Assembly (NCBI RefSeq): GCF_030219325.1
Contig: NZ_CP126625.1
Coordinates: 1,476,857-1,540,856 of the forward strand
Source: Geothrix sp.
GTDB lineage: Bacteria > Acidobacteriota > Holophagae > Holophagales > Holophagaceae
Direction: 5' to 3'
Length of the DNA: 64,000 nt
In this document: piece by piece, positions 51,206 to 59,031 of the stretch
Layout of the letters: each line of letters begins with the position of its first letter
Position numbering within the stretch: the stretch's first letter is position 1
Translations under genes and position numbers: made by a program
Notes under the pieces: model-generated
What the model saw: only the letters and a program-made list of their open reading frames with translations
The model's database searches: none
What the model was told of the DNA's origin: nothing

Positions 51206-51987
51206 GCGCACAGATCCATCCGAGCAGCGTGGTGAGCCCGGAGGCCCGACTGGGCGAGGGGGTCGTCGTGGGCCCCTTCTGTGTCATCGAGGGCAATGCC
51301 GTCATCGGTGCCCGTACCCTGCTGCGCAGCCACGTCGTCATCGGCCCCCATACCGAGATCGGTGAGGACAACGACATCTATCCCCATGCCACGCTGGGCA
51401 TGGGCCCCCAGGACCTGAAGTTCAAGGGTGCCCCCACGCGCCTGCAGGTGGGGAACCGCAACGTGATCCGCGAGGGCTGCACCCTCCACCGGGGCACCGA
51501 GGGCGGCGGCGGGCTGACCACCATGGGCGATGACAACTTCCTGATGACGGGCTCGCACGTCGCCCACGACTGCCATGTGGGCCACAAGAACATCTTCGCC
51601 AACTGCGCCACGCTGGCGGGGCACGTGGAGGTGGGCGACGGCTGCAACATCGGCGCCTTCTCGGCGGTGCACCAGTTCTGCCGGGTGGGCCACCATGCCT
51701 TCATGGGCGGCTTCACCGTGGCCACCCAGGACGTGCTGCCCTTCATGAAGACGGCCGGCGCCCGGGATACCAAGAGCTACGGCGTGAACACCATCGGCCT
51801 GCAGCGGAAGGGCTTCCCCGTCGAGGTGGTCGAAGGCCTGAAGAAGGCCCACCGCCTGCTCTTCCACGCGGGGCTCCTGCGGGAAGAGGCCATGGCCCAG
51901 ACCGAGAAGGAAGTGGGCCACATCGCCGAGGTCGTCTACCTGCTGACCTTCATCCGAGAGGCCAAGCGGGGCGTGCACCGTGGCTGA
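51202..51987 (+). CDS. lpxA: Acyl-ACP--UDP-N-acetylglucosamine O-acyltransferase LpxA
   Basis: LpxA starts lipid A synthesis by acylating UDP-GlcNAc. The 261 residues contain a left-handed beta-helix of hexapeptide repeats (VVGPFCVIEGNAVIGART) with the catalytic His in LMTGSHVAHDCHVG, and a helical C-terminus (FPVEVVEGLKKAHRLLF). It shows that the organism makes LPS-type outer membrane. It overlaps fabZ by four bases and the era GTG by eight, so all three are translated together. Confidence 0.96.
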   Translation: MSAQIHPSSVVSPEARLGEGVVVGPFCVIEGNAVIGARTLLRSHVVIGPHTEIGEDNDIYPHATLGMGPQDLKFKGAPTRLQVGNRNVIREGCTLHRGTEGGGGLTTMGDDNFLMTGSHVAHDCHVGHKNIFANCATLAGHVEVGDGCNIGAFSAVHQFCRVGHHAFMGGFTVATQDVLPFMKTAGARDTKSYGVNTIGLQRKGFPVEVVEGLKKAHRLLFHAGLLREEAMAQTEKEVGHIAEVVYLLTFIREAKRGVHRG

Positions 51988-52897
51988 GCCCACGCGCCGC
52001 CACGCGACCCTCGCCATCATCGGCCTTCCCAACGCCGGCAAGTCCACCCTGCTGAACGCCCTGCTGGGCCAGAAGCTGGCGGCCACCAGCCAGATCCCCC
52101 AGACCACCCGGACCCGCGTCCTCGGTGTCGTGGATCGCGGTGACGTGCAGCTGGCCTTCCTGGACACCCCCGGCATCCACCTGCCCAAGCACGCCCTCAA
52201 CGAGCGCATGATGGCCCACGTGGAGCAGGCCCTCGAAGAGGCTGACCTCCTGCTGTGGGTCGTGGACGCGGACGACTACCTGGGCACCGGCGAGCATGCC
52301 CTGGCCAAGCGCCTCCGGAAGCTGGGCCGCCCCACCTACCTGCTGCTGAACAAGATCGACCTGTTGTCCAAGGGCCGCCTGCTGGAGAAGATCGCCACTT
52401 ACAAGGACCTGCTCCCCTTCAAGGAGATCGTCCCCATCGGCGCCAAGATGGGCCTGAACCTGGACCCCCTCTGGACCATCCTGGAGCGGGATGCGACCCA
52501 GCCCGGCTGGCTCCACGACGAGGAGGTCTTCACGGACCAGACCGAGCGCTCCCTGGCCTCCGAGTTCATCCGGGAGAAGGTGCTCCGCAAGACCCGCGAG
52601 GAAGTGCCCCACGGCGTGGCGGTGCTCATCGAGCAGTGGCTGGAGCCGGGCCATGAGGACTATCCCGAGGATCTCGGCCCCGAGGGCGTCCTCATCGCGG
52701 CCCAGATCCTGGTGGATCGGGATGGCCACCGCAAGATCCTCCTGGGCAGCGGCGGCGAGATGATCAAGGACATCCGCCAGAGCGCCCAGCGCGAGCTGAA
52801 GAAGCTGCTCCAGCGTCCCGTGCGCCTGGAGCTCTTCGTGAAGGTGGACGAGGGCTGGCGAGACCGGCCGGAACGGCTGGACCGATTGTCCATCTAG
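51980..52897 (+). CDS. era: GTPase Era
   Basis: Era is an essential GTPase that binds the 3' end of 16S rRNA during 30S assembly. The 305 residues hold the G-motifs GLPNAGKST, LDTPGIH and NKIDLL, the QTTRTR switch and a C-terminal KH domain (VLIAAQILVDRDGHRKILLG-SGGEMIKDI). The start is GTG at 51980, inside the end of lpxA. Grouping with fabZ-lpxA places it in an operon of growth functions. It is convergent with the carbonic anhydrase gene, with a GC-rich palindromic spacer between. Confidence 0.95.
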   Translation: MAEPTRRHATLAIIGLPNAGKSTLLNALLGQKLAATSQIPQTTRTRVLGVVDRGDVQLAFLDTPGIHLPKHALNERMMAHVEQALEEADLLLWVVDADDYLGTGEHALAKRLRKLGRPTYLLLNKIDLLSKGRLLEKIATYKDLLPFKEIVPIGAKMGLNLDPLWTILERDATQPGWLHDEEVFTDQTERSLASEFIREKVLRKTREEVPHGVAVLIEQWLEPGHEDYPEDLGPEGVLIAAQILVDRDGHRKILLGSGGEMIKDIRQSAQRELKKLLQRPVRLELFVKVDEGWRDRPERLDRLSI

Positions 52898-52977
52898 CCC
52901 GACGGCGGCATAGCCTCCTCGCCGGAGCCTCGCTGCGCTGGCCAGCCCCGCAGGCCGCTTCGCGATCCGGCGGTCGG
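52898..52977. repeat. GC-rich palindromic spacer between era and carbonic anhydrase
   Basis: This is an 80-base gap between convergent genes. GCCGGA (about 52922) pairs with TCCGGC (about 52965) at the two sides of a GC-rich loop that can itself fold, and the outer ends TAGCC and GGCTA are also complementary. It resembles an intergenic palindromic element (REP-like) or two-way terminator. No T-run is present and no second copy is seen in this window. Confidence 0.45.
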
Positions 52978-53646
52978 CTAAATCGAGAGATCCGTCGCCC
53001 GGTGTTCCTCGTTCAGCGGGGCGAGGCCCTCCGTGCCGGTGACCGAGACGTATTGCCCACGCCCGGGATCGAAGGCGAAGACTTCCCCGGTCTCGATCTT
53101 GTAGTACCAGGCGTGGAGATGCAGCATGCCGTTCGCCATGGCCTTGGCCACCGCGGGGTGTCGGCGCAGGTTCTCCAGCTGGACGAGGACGTTCTCCTCC
53201 ACCGTGGCGTGGAGCAGCTCGTTGCCCTTGAGGTGCCCGTAGCTCTCCCAGATGATGCGTTCGGTGGTCCGGGCATGGGCCAGCCAAGCCTTGGTGGCCG
53301 GCAGCTCGCCCACCGTCTCGGGTTCCAGCAGGGCCTTCATGGCCCCGCAGTTGGAGTGGCCGCAGATGATGATGTCCTTCACCTGGAGGCTGGCCACGGC
53401 GAACTCGATGCCGGCCGCCATGCCGCCCATGCTTTCGTAGGGCGGGATCAGGTTCCCCACGTTGCGGAGAATGAAGAGCTCCCCGGGCTGGGTCTGCGTG
53501 ATCAGGTTCGGACTGATGCGCGAGTCCGAGCAGGTGATGAACAGCGTCTCGGGGGTCTGGTCCTGGTCCAGACGCTCGAACAGCTCTTTGTGGGAGCTGA
53601 AGATCTGGGTCTGGAAGTGGTGGATGCCTTGGACGAGCTTCTGCAT
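52978..53646 (-). CDS. Beta-class carbonic anhydrase
   Basis: This is a cytoplasmic zinc enzyme of 222 residues interconverting CO2 and bicarbonate. Zinc ligands are C39 (FITCSDSRISP) and the His and Cys of IICGHSNCGAMKAL, with the Asp-Arg dyad D41-R43. The usual FILRNVGNLIPPY follows. It would supply bicarbonate for carboxylations such as fatty-acid synthesis. It is monocistronic in appearance, with no ribosome site stronger than usual. Confidence 0.95.
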   Translation of the reverse strand: MQKLVQGIHHFQTQIFSSHKELFERLDQDQTPETLFITCSDSRISPNLITQTQPGELFILRNVGNLIPPYESMGGMAAGIEFAVASLQVKDIIICGHSNCGAMKALLEPETVGELPATKAWLAHARTTERIIWESYGHLKGNELLHATVEENVLVQLENLRRHPAVAKAMANGMLHLHAWYYKIETGEVFAFDPGRGQYVSVTGTEGLAPLNEEHRATDLSI

Positions 53647-53684
53647 CCGAAGATTCTACCGGAGGTCAGGTCCTGTCATCACGC

Positions 53685-54416
53685 CTATAGGCTCAGGTTG
53701 GCCAGGTGCTCTTCGGGGGTGATCGGGGTGTTCGGCTCATCGTGGATGATCTTGCCGTCGCGCAGCTTCACGATGCGGTGGGCATGGCGGGCGATGTCCT
53801 CCTCGTGGGTCACGAGGATGATGGTGTTGCCCTTCTGGTACAACTCCTCGAACAAGGCCATGATCTCGATGCTGGTCTTGGAGTCCAGGGCGCCCGTGGG
53901 CTCGTCCGCCAGGAGGATGGAGGGGTCGTTCACCAGGGCCCGGGCGATGGCCACGCGCTGGCGCTGACCACCGGAGAGCTGGTTGGGCATGTGGTCGCTG
54001 CGGGTGCCGAGGCCCACGTTCTCCAGGGCCTTCTGGGCCATCTCGTGCCGCTCGGCGGGGGTCTTGCCCGCGTAGATCAGGGGCAGCTCCACGTTCTGCA
54101 GCGAGGTGGTGCGGGCCAGGAGGTTGAAGGTCTGGAAGACGAAGCCGATCTCCTCGTTGCGGATCTGGGCCAGGTTGTCGTCCGTCATGGCCGAGGCCAG
54201 CTTGCCATTCAGCTCATAGGTGCCATCGGTGGGGGTGTCCAGGCAGCCGATGACGTTCATCATCGTGGATTTGCCGGAGCCCGAGGGCCCCATGATGGCC
54301 ACGTACTCCCCACGGGCGATCTCCATGGACACACCGTCCAGGGCCCGCACTTCCATATCACCCATCTGATAGACCTTGGTGATGTTAGTGAGTCGGATCA
54401 GGGGGGCGTCGGACAT
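53685..54416 (-). CDS. ABC transporter ATP-binding protein, LolD/MacB type
   Basis: This is a 243-residue ATPase with Walker [11 protein letters not shown]-loop [19 protein letters not shown], signature [15 protein letters not shown], Walker [14 protein letters not shown] and switch H in VTHEEDIA. These match the MacB/LolD/FtsE-like family that works with lipoprotein-release or efflux permeases. The usual permease and periplasmic adaptor are not next to it (a carbonic anhydrase and an acyltransferase fusion flank it), so its partner must lie elsewhere. It is divergent from the fusion gene. Confidence 0.93.
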   Translation of the reverse strand: MSDAPLIRLTNITKVYQMGDMEVRALDGVSMEIARGEYVAIMGPSGSGKSTMMNVIGCLDTPTDGTYELNGKLASAMTDDNLAQIRNEEIGFVFQTFNLLARTTSLQNVELPLIYAGKTPAERHEMAQKALENVGLGTRSDHMPNQLSGGQRQRVAIARALVNDPSILLADEPTGALDSKTSIEIMALFEELYQKGNTIILVTHEEDIARHAHRIVKLRDGKIIHDEPNTPITPEEHLANLSL

Positions 54417-54500
54417 GAAGACCTCAAGGGGCCGCGCAGGAGCCCCATCTATCTTCGCAGATGTGTGCGAACCCGTTTAGGGCTTGGAAATAATTCCCGC

Positions 54501-54506
54501 TACAAT
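54501..54506 (+). promoter_or_regulatory. Candidate -10 element TACAAT upstream of the acyltransferase/AMP-ligase fusion
   Basis: TACAAT lies 43 bases before the ATG of the fusion gene, in the 132-base gap between divergent genes, and is a good sigma70 -10. A TTGGAA five to twelve bases too close to it is the nearest -35-like hexamer, so the -35 is unclear. Confidence 0.4.
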
Positions 54507-54548
54507 CCTGGATTCCTCCGTTTTCCGGTAGGCAGGTCCTGATTCCCG

Positions 54549-57179
54549 ATGATTGCATTCCTGATCCGAGCCCTGGGTCGGCCGCTGTTGCGGCTGCGCT
54601 ACCGAATCCACCGGGAGGGCGGCGACCCACCCCCCTGCGGGGGCGGGAAGGGCATCCTCTTTCTGGCCAGCCATCCGACCCTGGTGGACCCCTTCCTCCT
54701 CAGCTCCGAGCTGCACCATCGGTATGCTCCCACCCTGGTTGCCGGGCGGGATCACGCCGCACCGGCGCCCCTGAGGTGGTTGGCGCGCCTGATGGGTGCA
54801 AGGGCTCTGCCCGATCCCGTCACGCATGGGGATCGCTGCCGTGAGGTCCTGGACCGCGAACTGACCTCCCTGGCCGGGTGTCTCGATTCCGGACAGAACC
54901 TGCTGCTGTTTCCCGGGGGGCGCCTGGCCCGCCAGAAGACCGAGGACCTGTCCGACAACAGCGTGGTGAACTCCATCCTTCGGCAGGCGCCCGGAACAAG
55001 GGTGGTCATCGTCCGGCTCCAGGGCCTCTGGGGCAGCCGGCTCAGCGCCGCCTCGGGGCGCCGGCCCGCGTTGGGGCTTGAACTGGTCAAGAGTCTTGGC
55101 TACCTCTTCGCCAACGGCGTCTTCTTCATGCCCCGCCGGGAAGTCCGGCTGGTCCTGGAGGAGGTGTTCGGATTGCCGGTCGAAGAGGGGCGCGCCTCCC
55201 TGAATCAGGCCCTGGAAGCCCGCCTGAACCGGGAGGCCACGCCCCGGACCTTCGTGCCCTACCTGGTGTGGAAGGACCATGCCCCCCGCACCCTGCCGGA
55301 ACCGCCGAGGCCCCGGGTCGAAGGCAATCCCCGCAACGTGCCGCCGACCGTGCGGGATGCCGTGCGCCGGCACCTTCAGGCCGTGACGGGCCAAGCCGAC
55401 ATCCAGGAACCCCACTCGCTGGTCCGGGATCTCGGCTTGGACGCCCTGGGCCATCGGGAACTGGAGCTCTGGATCCAGCGGGCCTACGGGTACGCCTGCA
55501 GCGATCCGGCCTCGCTCCAGAGCGTCTCCGACGTGATGCTGGCCGCCACCGGGGCCGCCGTTTCTTTGCGACAGGGCGAGCTCAAGGCCGTTCCCCACGC
55601 CTGGTTCCACTCCCGCACGGACCTCCCCATCGAGATGCCGGACGGCGACACCATTCCGGAAGTGTTCCTCAAGCAGGCCAGGCGGGATCCCCGCCGCGTG
55701 GTGCTTGCGGACCAGACCGGCGGGGTGAAGACCTACCGCGACGTCATCACCGCCATCATGGTCCTGAAGCCCATCTTCGAGACCCTGGATGGCTCCCACG
55801 TGGGGCTGATGCTGCCCGCCTCGGGCGGCGCCAGCATCCTCTACCTGGCCCTGCTCTTCGCCGGGAAGACGCCGGTGCTGGTGAACTGGACCGCCGGTGC
55901 CAGGAGCATGGGCTACGGGCTGGACCTGGTGGGTGTCAAGCACGTCATCACGGTCTCCACGCTCGTGAACCGGCTGGATGCGCAGGGGGTCGATCTCGGG
56001 GCCGTCAAGGGCCGCCTGCTGCTGCTGGATGAGGTTGGCAAGAAGATCACCCTGCCGACCAAGCTGGCCGCGGCCTTCCGGGCCCGGTTCAATTGGGTCT
56101 CCCTCCTGGCCGCCAAGCCCCCGGAGACCGCTGCGGTGCTCTTCACCAGCGGCAGCGAGAGCCTGCCCAAGGCTGTGCCGCTGAGCCACGGGAACATCCT
56201 GGCCAACATCCGGGACTCGGCCCAGGCCCTGAACTTCCGCGAGGACGAGCGGGTGATGGGCTGCCTGCCGCCCTTCCACGCCTTCGGCCTGACCACCACG
56301 ACCATCCTGCCGCTCCTGGTGGGACTGCGCGTGGTCTACCACCCCAATCCCACGGAGGGCCGGATGCTGGCCCGCCTCATCGAGGCTTACCATGCGACGC
56401 TGCTGGTCGGCACGCCCACCTTCCTGGGGGGCATCCTCCGCATGGCCGAGGACCGGCACCTGGAGTCCCTGCGCATCGTCGTGTCCGGCGCGGAGAAGTG
56501 CCCCGAGCAGGTCTACGCCACCCTGGCGCGGCGGTGGCCGAAGACCACCGTGCTGGAAGGCTATGGCATCACGGAATGCTCTCCCGTGGTGGCAGTGAAT
56601 CGGGACGATGATCCCCGGACCGGCACCATCGGGAAACCGCTGCTTTCCGTGGAGTGGGCCATCGTCGATCTGGAGTCCGGCCGGAGGGTCGAACCCGGGC
56701 AGCCTGGCATGCTCCTGGTGCGCGGACCCAGCATTTTTTCCGGCTACCTCAACCCGGATGTGGAATCACCGTTCGAGACCTTCGAGGGGCGCCAGTGGTA
56801 TCGCACGGGTGACCTCGTCTTCCAGGACCGCGGTGTGCTCGTGTTCTCGGGACGCCTGAAGCGCTTCGTGAAGCTCGGCGGCGAGATGGTTTCCCTGCCG
56901 GCCATCGAGGAGGCCCTGTCCCGGCGCTTCCAGGGGGAGGAGGAGACGGAGCCGTTGCTGGCGGTCGAGTCCTCGGCGGAGGAGCTGAATCCCGACTTGA
57001 TCCTCTTCTCGGTGTCCGGCATCGCCCGGGATGAAGCCAATGCGGCTATCCGGGCCGCCGGGCTCTCCTCACTGCACAACATCCGGGTGGTCCGCCAGGT
57101 CGATCAGATCCCCACCCTGGGCACCGGCAAGACCGACTACCGGGCGCTGAAGGCTCTGCTGGCCGAGGCGGCAGTCTAG
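54549..57179 (+). CDS. Acyltransferase / carrier-like / AMP-ligase fusion (Aas-like)
   Basis: This 876-residue protein has three parts. Residues 1-240 are a PlsC-type acyltransferase with HxxxxD as SHPTLVD and LLLFPGGRLAR. Residues 260-345 are a carrier-like module reading LVRDLGLDALGHRELELW. Residues 355-870 are an AMP-binding ligase with LFTSGSESLPKAVPLSHGN, EGYGITECSP and RTGDLV. The carrier-like part has A299 where a phosphopantetheine Ser should be. E. coli Aas joins the same acyltransferase and ligase ends, for reacylation of lysophospholipid, but without such a middle domain. It is likely to activate fatty acid and attach it to a lysolipid. Its stop overlaps the convergent thiolase stop. 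Confidence 0.82.
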   Translation: MIAFLIRALGRPLLRLRYRIHREGGDPPPCGGGKGILFLASHPTLVDPFLLSSELHHRYAPTLVAGRDHAAPAPLRWLARLMGARALPDPVTHGDRCREVLDRELTSLAGCLDSGQNLLLFPGGRLARQKTEDLSDNSVVNSILRQAPGTRVVIVRLQGLWGSRLSAASGRRPALGLELVKSLGYLFANGVFFMPRREVRLVLEEVFGLPVEEGRASLNQALEARLNREATPRTFVPYLVWKDHAPRTLPEPPRPRVEGNPRNVPPTVRDAVRRHLQAVTGQADIQEPHSLVRDLGLDALGHRELELWIQRAYGYACSDPASLQSVSDVMLAATGAAVSLRQGELKAVPHAWFHSRTDLPIEMPDGDTIPEVFLKQARRDPRRVVLADQTGGVKTYRDVITAIMVLKPIFETLDGSHVGLMLPASGGASILYLALLFAGKTPVLVNWTAGARSMGYGLDLVGVKHVITVSTLVNRLDAQGVDLGAVKGRLLLLDEVGKKITLPTKLAAAFRARFNWVSLLAAKPPETAAVLFTSGSESLPKAVPLSHGNILANIRDSAQALNFREDERVMGCLPPFHAFGLTTTTILPLLVGLRVVYHPNPTEGRMLARLIEAYHATLLVGTPTFLGGILRMAEDRHLESLRIVVSGAEKCPEQVYATLARRWPKTTVLEGYGITECSPVVAVNRDDDPRTGTIGKPLLSVEWAIVDLESGRRVEPGQPGMLLVRGPSIFSGYLNPDVESPFETFEGRQWYRTGDLVFQDRGVLVFSGRLKRFVKLGGEMVSLPAIEEALSRRFQGEEETEPLLAVESSAEELNPDLILFSVSGIARDEANAAIRAAGLSSLHNIRVVRQVDQIPTLGTGKTDYRALKALLAEAAV

Positions 57180-58315
57180 GCTTCGGTTTCGATCAGCAGA
57201 GCCAGCCCCAGCCCCCCTCCGATGCCGAGGGTGGCGATGCCCAGCCCGCCGCCGCGCTGCCGCAGCTGGTGGACCAGTGTGCAGACGATGCGAGCGCCGG
57301 TGGCACCGATGGGGTGGCCCAGGGCCACGCCGCCGCCCGCCACGTTCAACCGCTCGGCTGGAATCGAGAGCTGTCGCTGGCAGACGAGCAATTGGGCGGA
57401 GAAGGCCTCGTTCAGCTCCCATAGATCGATGTCGCCCACTGTCATCCCATGGTCGGTGAGCAGGCGCTGAACGGCTGGTACGGGGGCCTCGCCCATGTCC
57501 AGGGGATCCACGCCCGCTTCGCTCCAGCCCAGGATCCGGGCGAGGGGCCTGGCATCGCCCGCCTGCTCCCGGCGGGCCAGCAGAAGCGCCGCGGCGCCGT
57601 CGGAGAGGGCCGAGGCATTGCCCGGCGTGACTTGGCCGGCGGGGTCGAAGGCAGGTGCCAGACGGGCCAGCGAGGCCTCCGAGACCTCTGAGCGGATGCA
57701 CTCGTCGTGATCGAGCTTGGGGTGCGGCAGGCGCTCGGCGCGCGTGTCTCCGAGCCGGGCGCGACGGTGGCTCTCCGCGGCCCAGGTGTCTGCGTCCAGG
57801 CGCGTGATGCCGCGTTTCCTGGCCAGCAGCTCGATGGTCTCTCCCATCAGCAGGCCCGTGACGGGGCAGCGGAGGCCGTCCTGGTGCATCACGTCCGGAA
57901 GCTGGCGGTGGCCCATGCGGAAGCCCCAGCGGAGCCCCGGGACCAGATGGGGCGTGTCGGACATGGCCTCACTCCCGCCGACCAGCACGGGATTGCCGTC
58001 GCCCGCCAGGCGCTGGACTCCGAGGATGAGGGCCTGGAGGCTGGAGCCGCAGGCCATGTTGAGGGTGAAGGCGGGGGTGTCGTGGGGCAATCCAGCCTTC
58101 AGGGCCAGGGTCCGGGCCGGGTTCATGCCCTGGGTGTGGCTGCGGGCCATGCCCCACAGCAGGCTGCGGGGTTGCGGGAGGGCGGCGTTCCCGGTAATTC
58201 CCTCCACCACGGTCAGTCCGAGGCTGGTCGCGCCGAGGCCGGCGAGGGTTCCCCCGTAGCGCCCCTGAGGCAGCCTCCGGGCCTCGAGGATGACCCCATC
58301 GCGCGCTCCCTTCAT
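57176..58315 (-). CDS. Thiolase family protein (acetyl-CoA acetyltransferase-like)
   Basis: This is a 379-residue thiolase with an NMACGSSLQAL nucleophile motif (C89), the NEAF loop (LWELNEAFSAQL) and NVAGGGVALGHPIGATGAR (His). The second catalytic cysteine, which sits in a CIGGG motif near the C-terminus of ordinary thiolases, is replaced by G364 (ATLGIGGGLGL), codon GGC. The protein keeps the normal fold and length but may not carry out standard Claisen condensation, or may act slowly on an unusual substrate. Its ATG overlaps the YdcF-like stop, and it is convergent with the fusion gene. The setting suggests lipid metabolism. Confidence 0.85.
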   Translation of the reverse strand: MKGARDGVILEARRLPQGRYGGTLAGLGATSLGLTVVEGITGNAALPQPRSLLWGMARSHTQGMNPARTLALKAGLPHDTPAFTLNMACGSSLQALILGVQRLAGDGNPVLVGGSEAMSDTPHLVPGLRWGFRMGHRQLPDVMHQDGLRCPVTGLLMGETIELLARKRGITRLDADTWAAESHRRARLGDTRAERLPHPKLDHDECIRSEVSEASLARLAPAFDPAGQVTPGNASALSDGAAALLLARREQAGDARPLARILGWSEAGVDPLDMGEAPVPAVQRLLTDHGMTVGDIDLWELNEAFSAQLLVCQRQLSIPAERLNVAGGGVALGHPIGATGARIVCTLVHQLRQRGGGLGIATLGIGGGLGLALLIETEA

Positions 58316-58995
58316 CGGACGGGATCCCAGTCGTCCGGGGTGGGTTCCCGGGGGCCGAGCCGGGCGTCCGGGGGGAACCAGGCGTCCCACAGGGCCAGAT
58401 GCCGCGCGATGTATTCCCGGGTCCAGAACCGGAACCTGGAAGCCCAGGGGCGGTCGTCCGTCCTGGCGGGGACGCCCCAGGCCATGAGCCCCATGTGATC
58501 CGCCAAATACAAGGCCCTCGGCAGGTGGAAATCCGACGTCACGATCACGACCTGACGCTGTCCGAACACCACCTGGGCCCGCCGCAGGCTGTCCCAGGTG
58601 CGCAGCCCCGCGTAGTCGCTGACGATGTGGGTGGGTGGAACGCCTTGCTTGACCAGCCAGCGCCGCATGGCCTGGGGTTCGTTGTAGGTGGGGTGGCGGT
58701 TGTCGCCGGAGACCAGGAACCACCGCACCCGGCCACTCCGGTAGAGGTCCAGGGCCGTCCGGAGCCGGCCCTCCAGGATCGACGTGGGTTCCCCATCGCC
58801 GTAGACACCGGCCCCGAGCACCAGGACCGCCCCACCCACCACGGGCATGCGGTCTGCGGGGAAGATCTGGAGGCGATGCATGGTGGGGAACCTTCCCAGG
58901 GTCCACAGCAAATCTCCCAGGAGGGCCAGCGTCGGGACCAGGATCAGGGGCCACCGGCGTTGCCAGCAGCGATGAAGGAAGGCGGAGATCGGCAT
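58312..58995 (-). CDS. YdcF-like DUF218 membrane protein (SanA/ElyC type)
   Basis: This is a 227-residue protein with one N-terminal hydrophobic segment (WPLILVPTLALLGDLLW, about 15-31) and a DUF218 domain: VLVLGAGVYGDGEP, then YRSGRVRWFLVSGDN, and later VVIVTSDFHLPRALYLA. These fit the SanA/YdcF group, thought to take part in envelope integrity or peptidoglycan steps, with unknown chemistry. The soluble part would face the periplasm. It overlaps the thiolase start by four bases (ATGA), implying co-translation, although no shared pathway is apparent. Confidence 0.85.
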   Translation of the reverse strand: MPISAFLHRCWQRRWPLILVPTLALLGDLLWTLGRFPTMHRLQIFPADRMPVVGGAVLVLGAGVYGDGEPTSILEGRLRTALDLYRSGRVRWFLVSGDNRHPTYNEPQAMRRWLVKQGVPPTHIVSDYAGLRTWDSLRRAQVVFGQRQVVIVTSDFHLPRALYLADHMGLMAWGVPARTDDRPWASRFRFWTREYIARHLALWDAWFPPDARLGPREPTPDDWDPVR

Positions 58996-59002
58996 CGTGA
59001 GT

Positions 59003-59008
59003 TAGCAT
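59003..59008 (+). promoter_or_regulatory. Candidate -10 element TAGCAT upstream of the exported protein
   Basis: TAGCAT lies 24 bases before the ATG at 59032, in the short gap between divergent genes. It matches the TAGNNT pattern of other genes here. No -35 is visible. Confidence 0.3.
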
Positions 59009-59031
59009 AGACCTTTCGTCCGCCCAGACCC

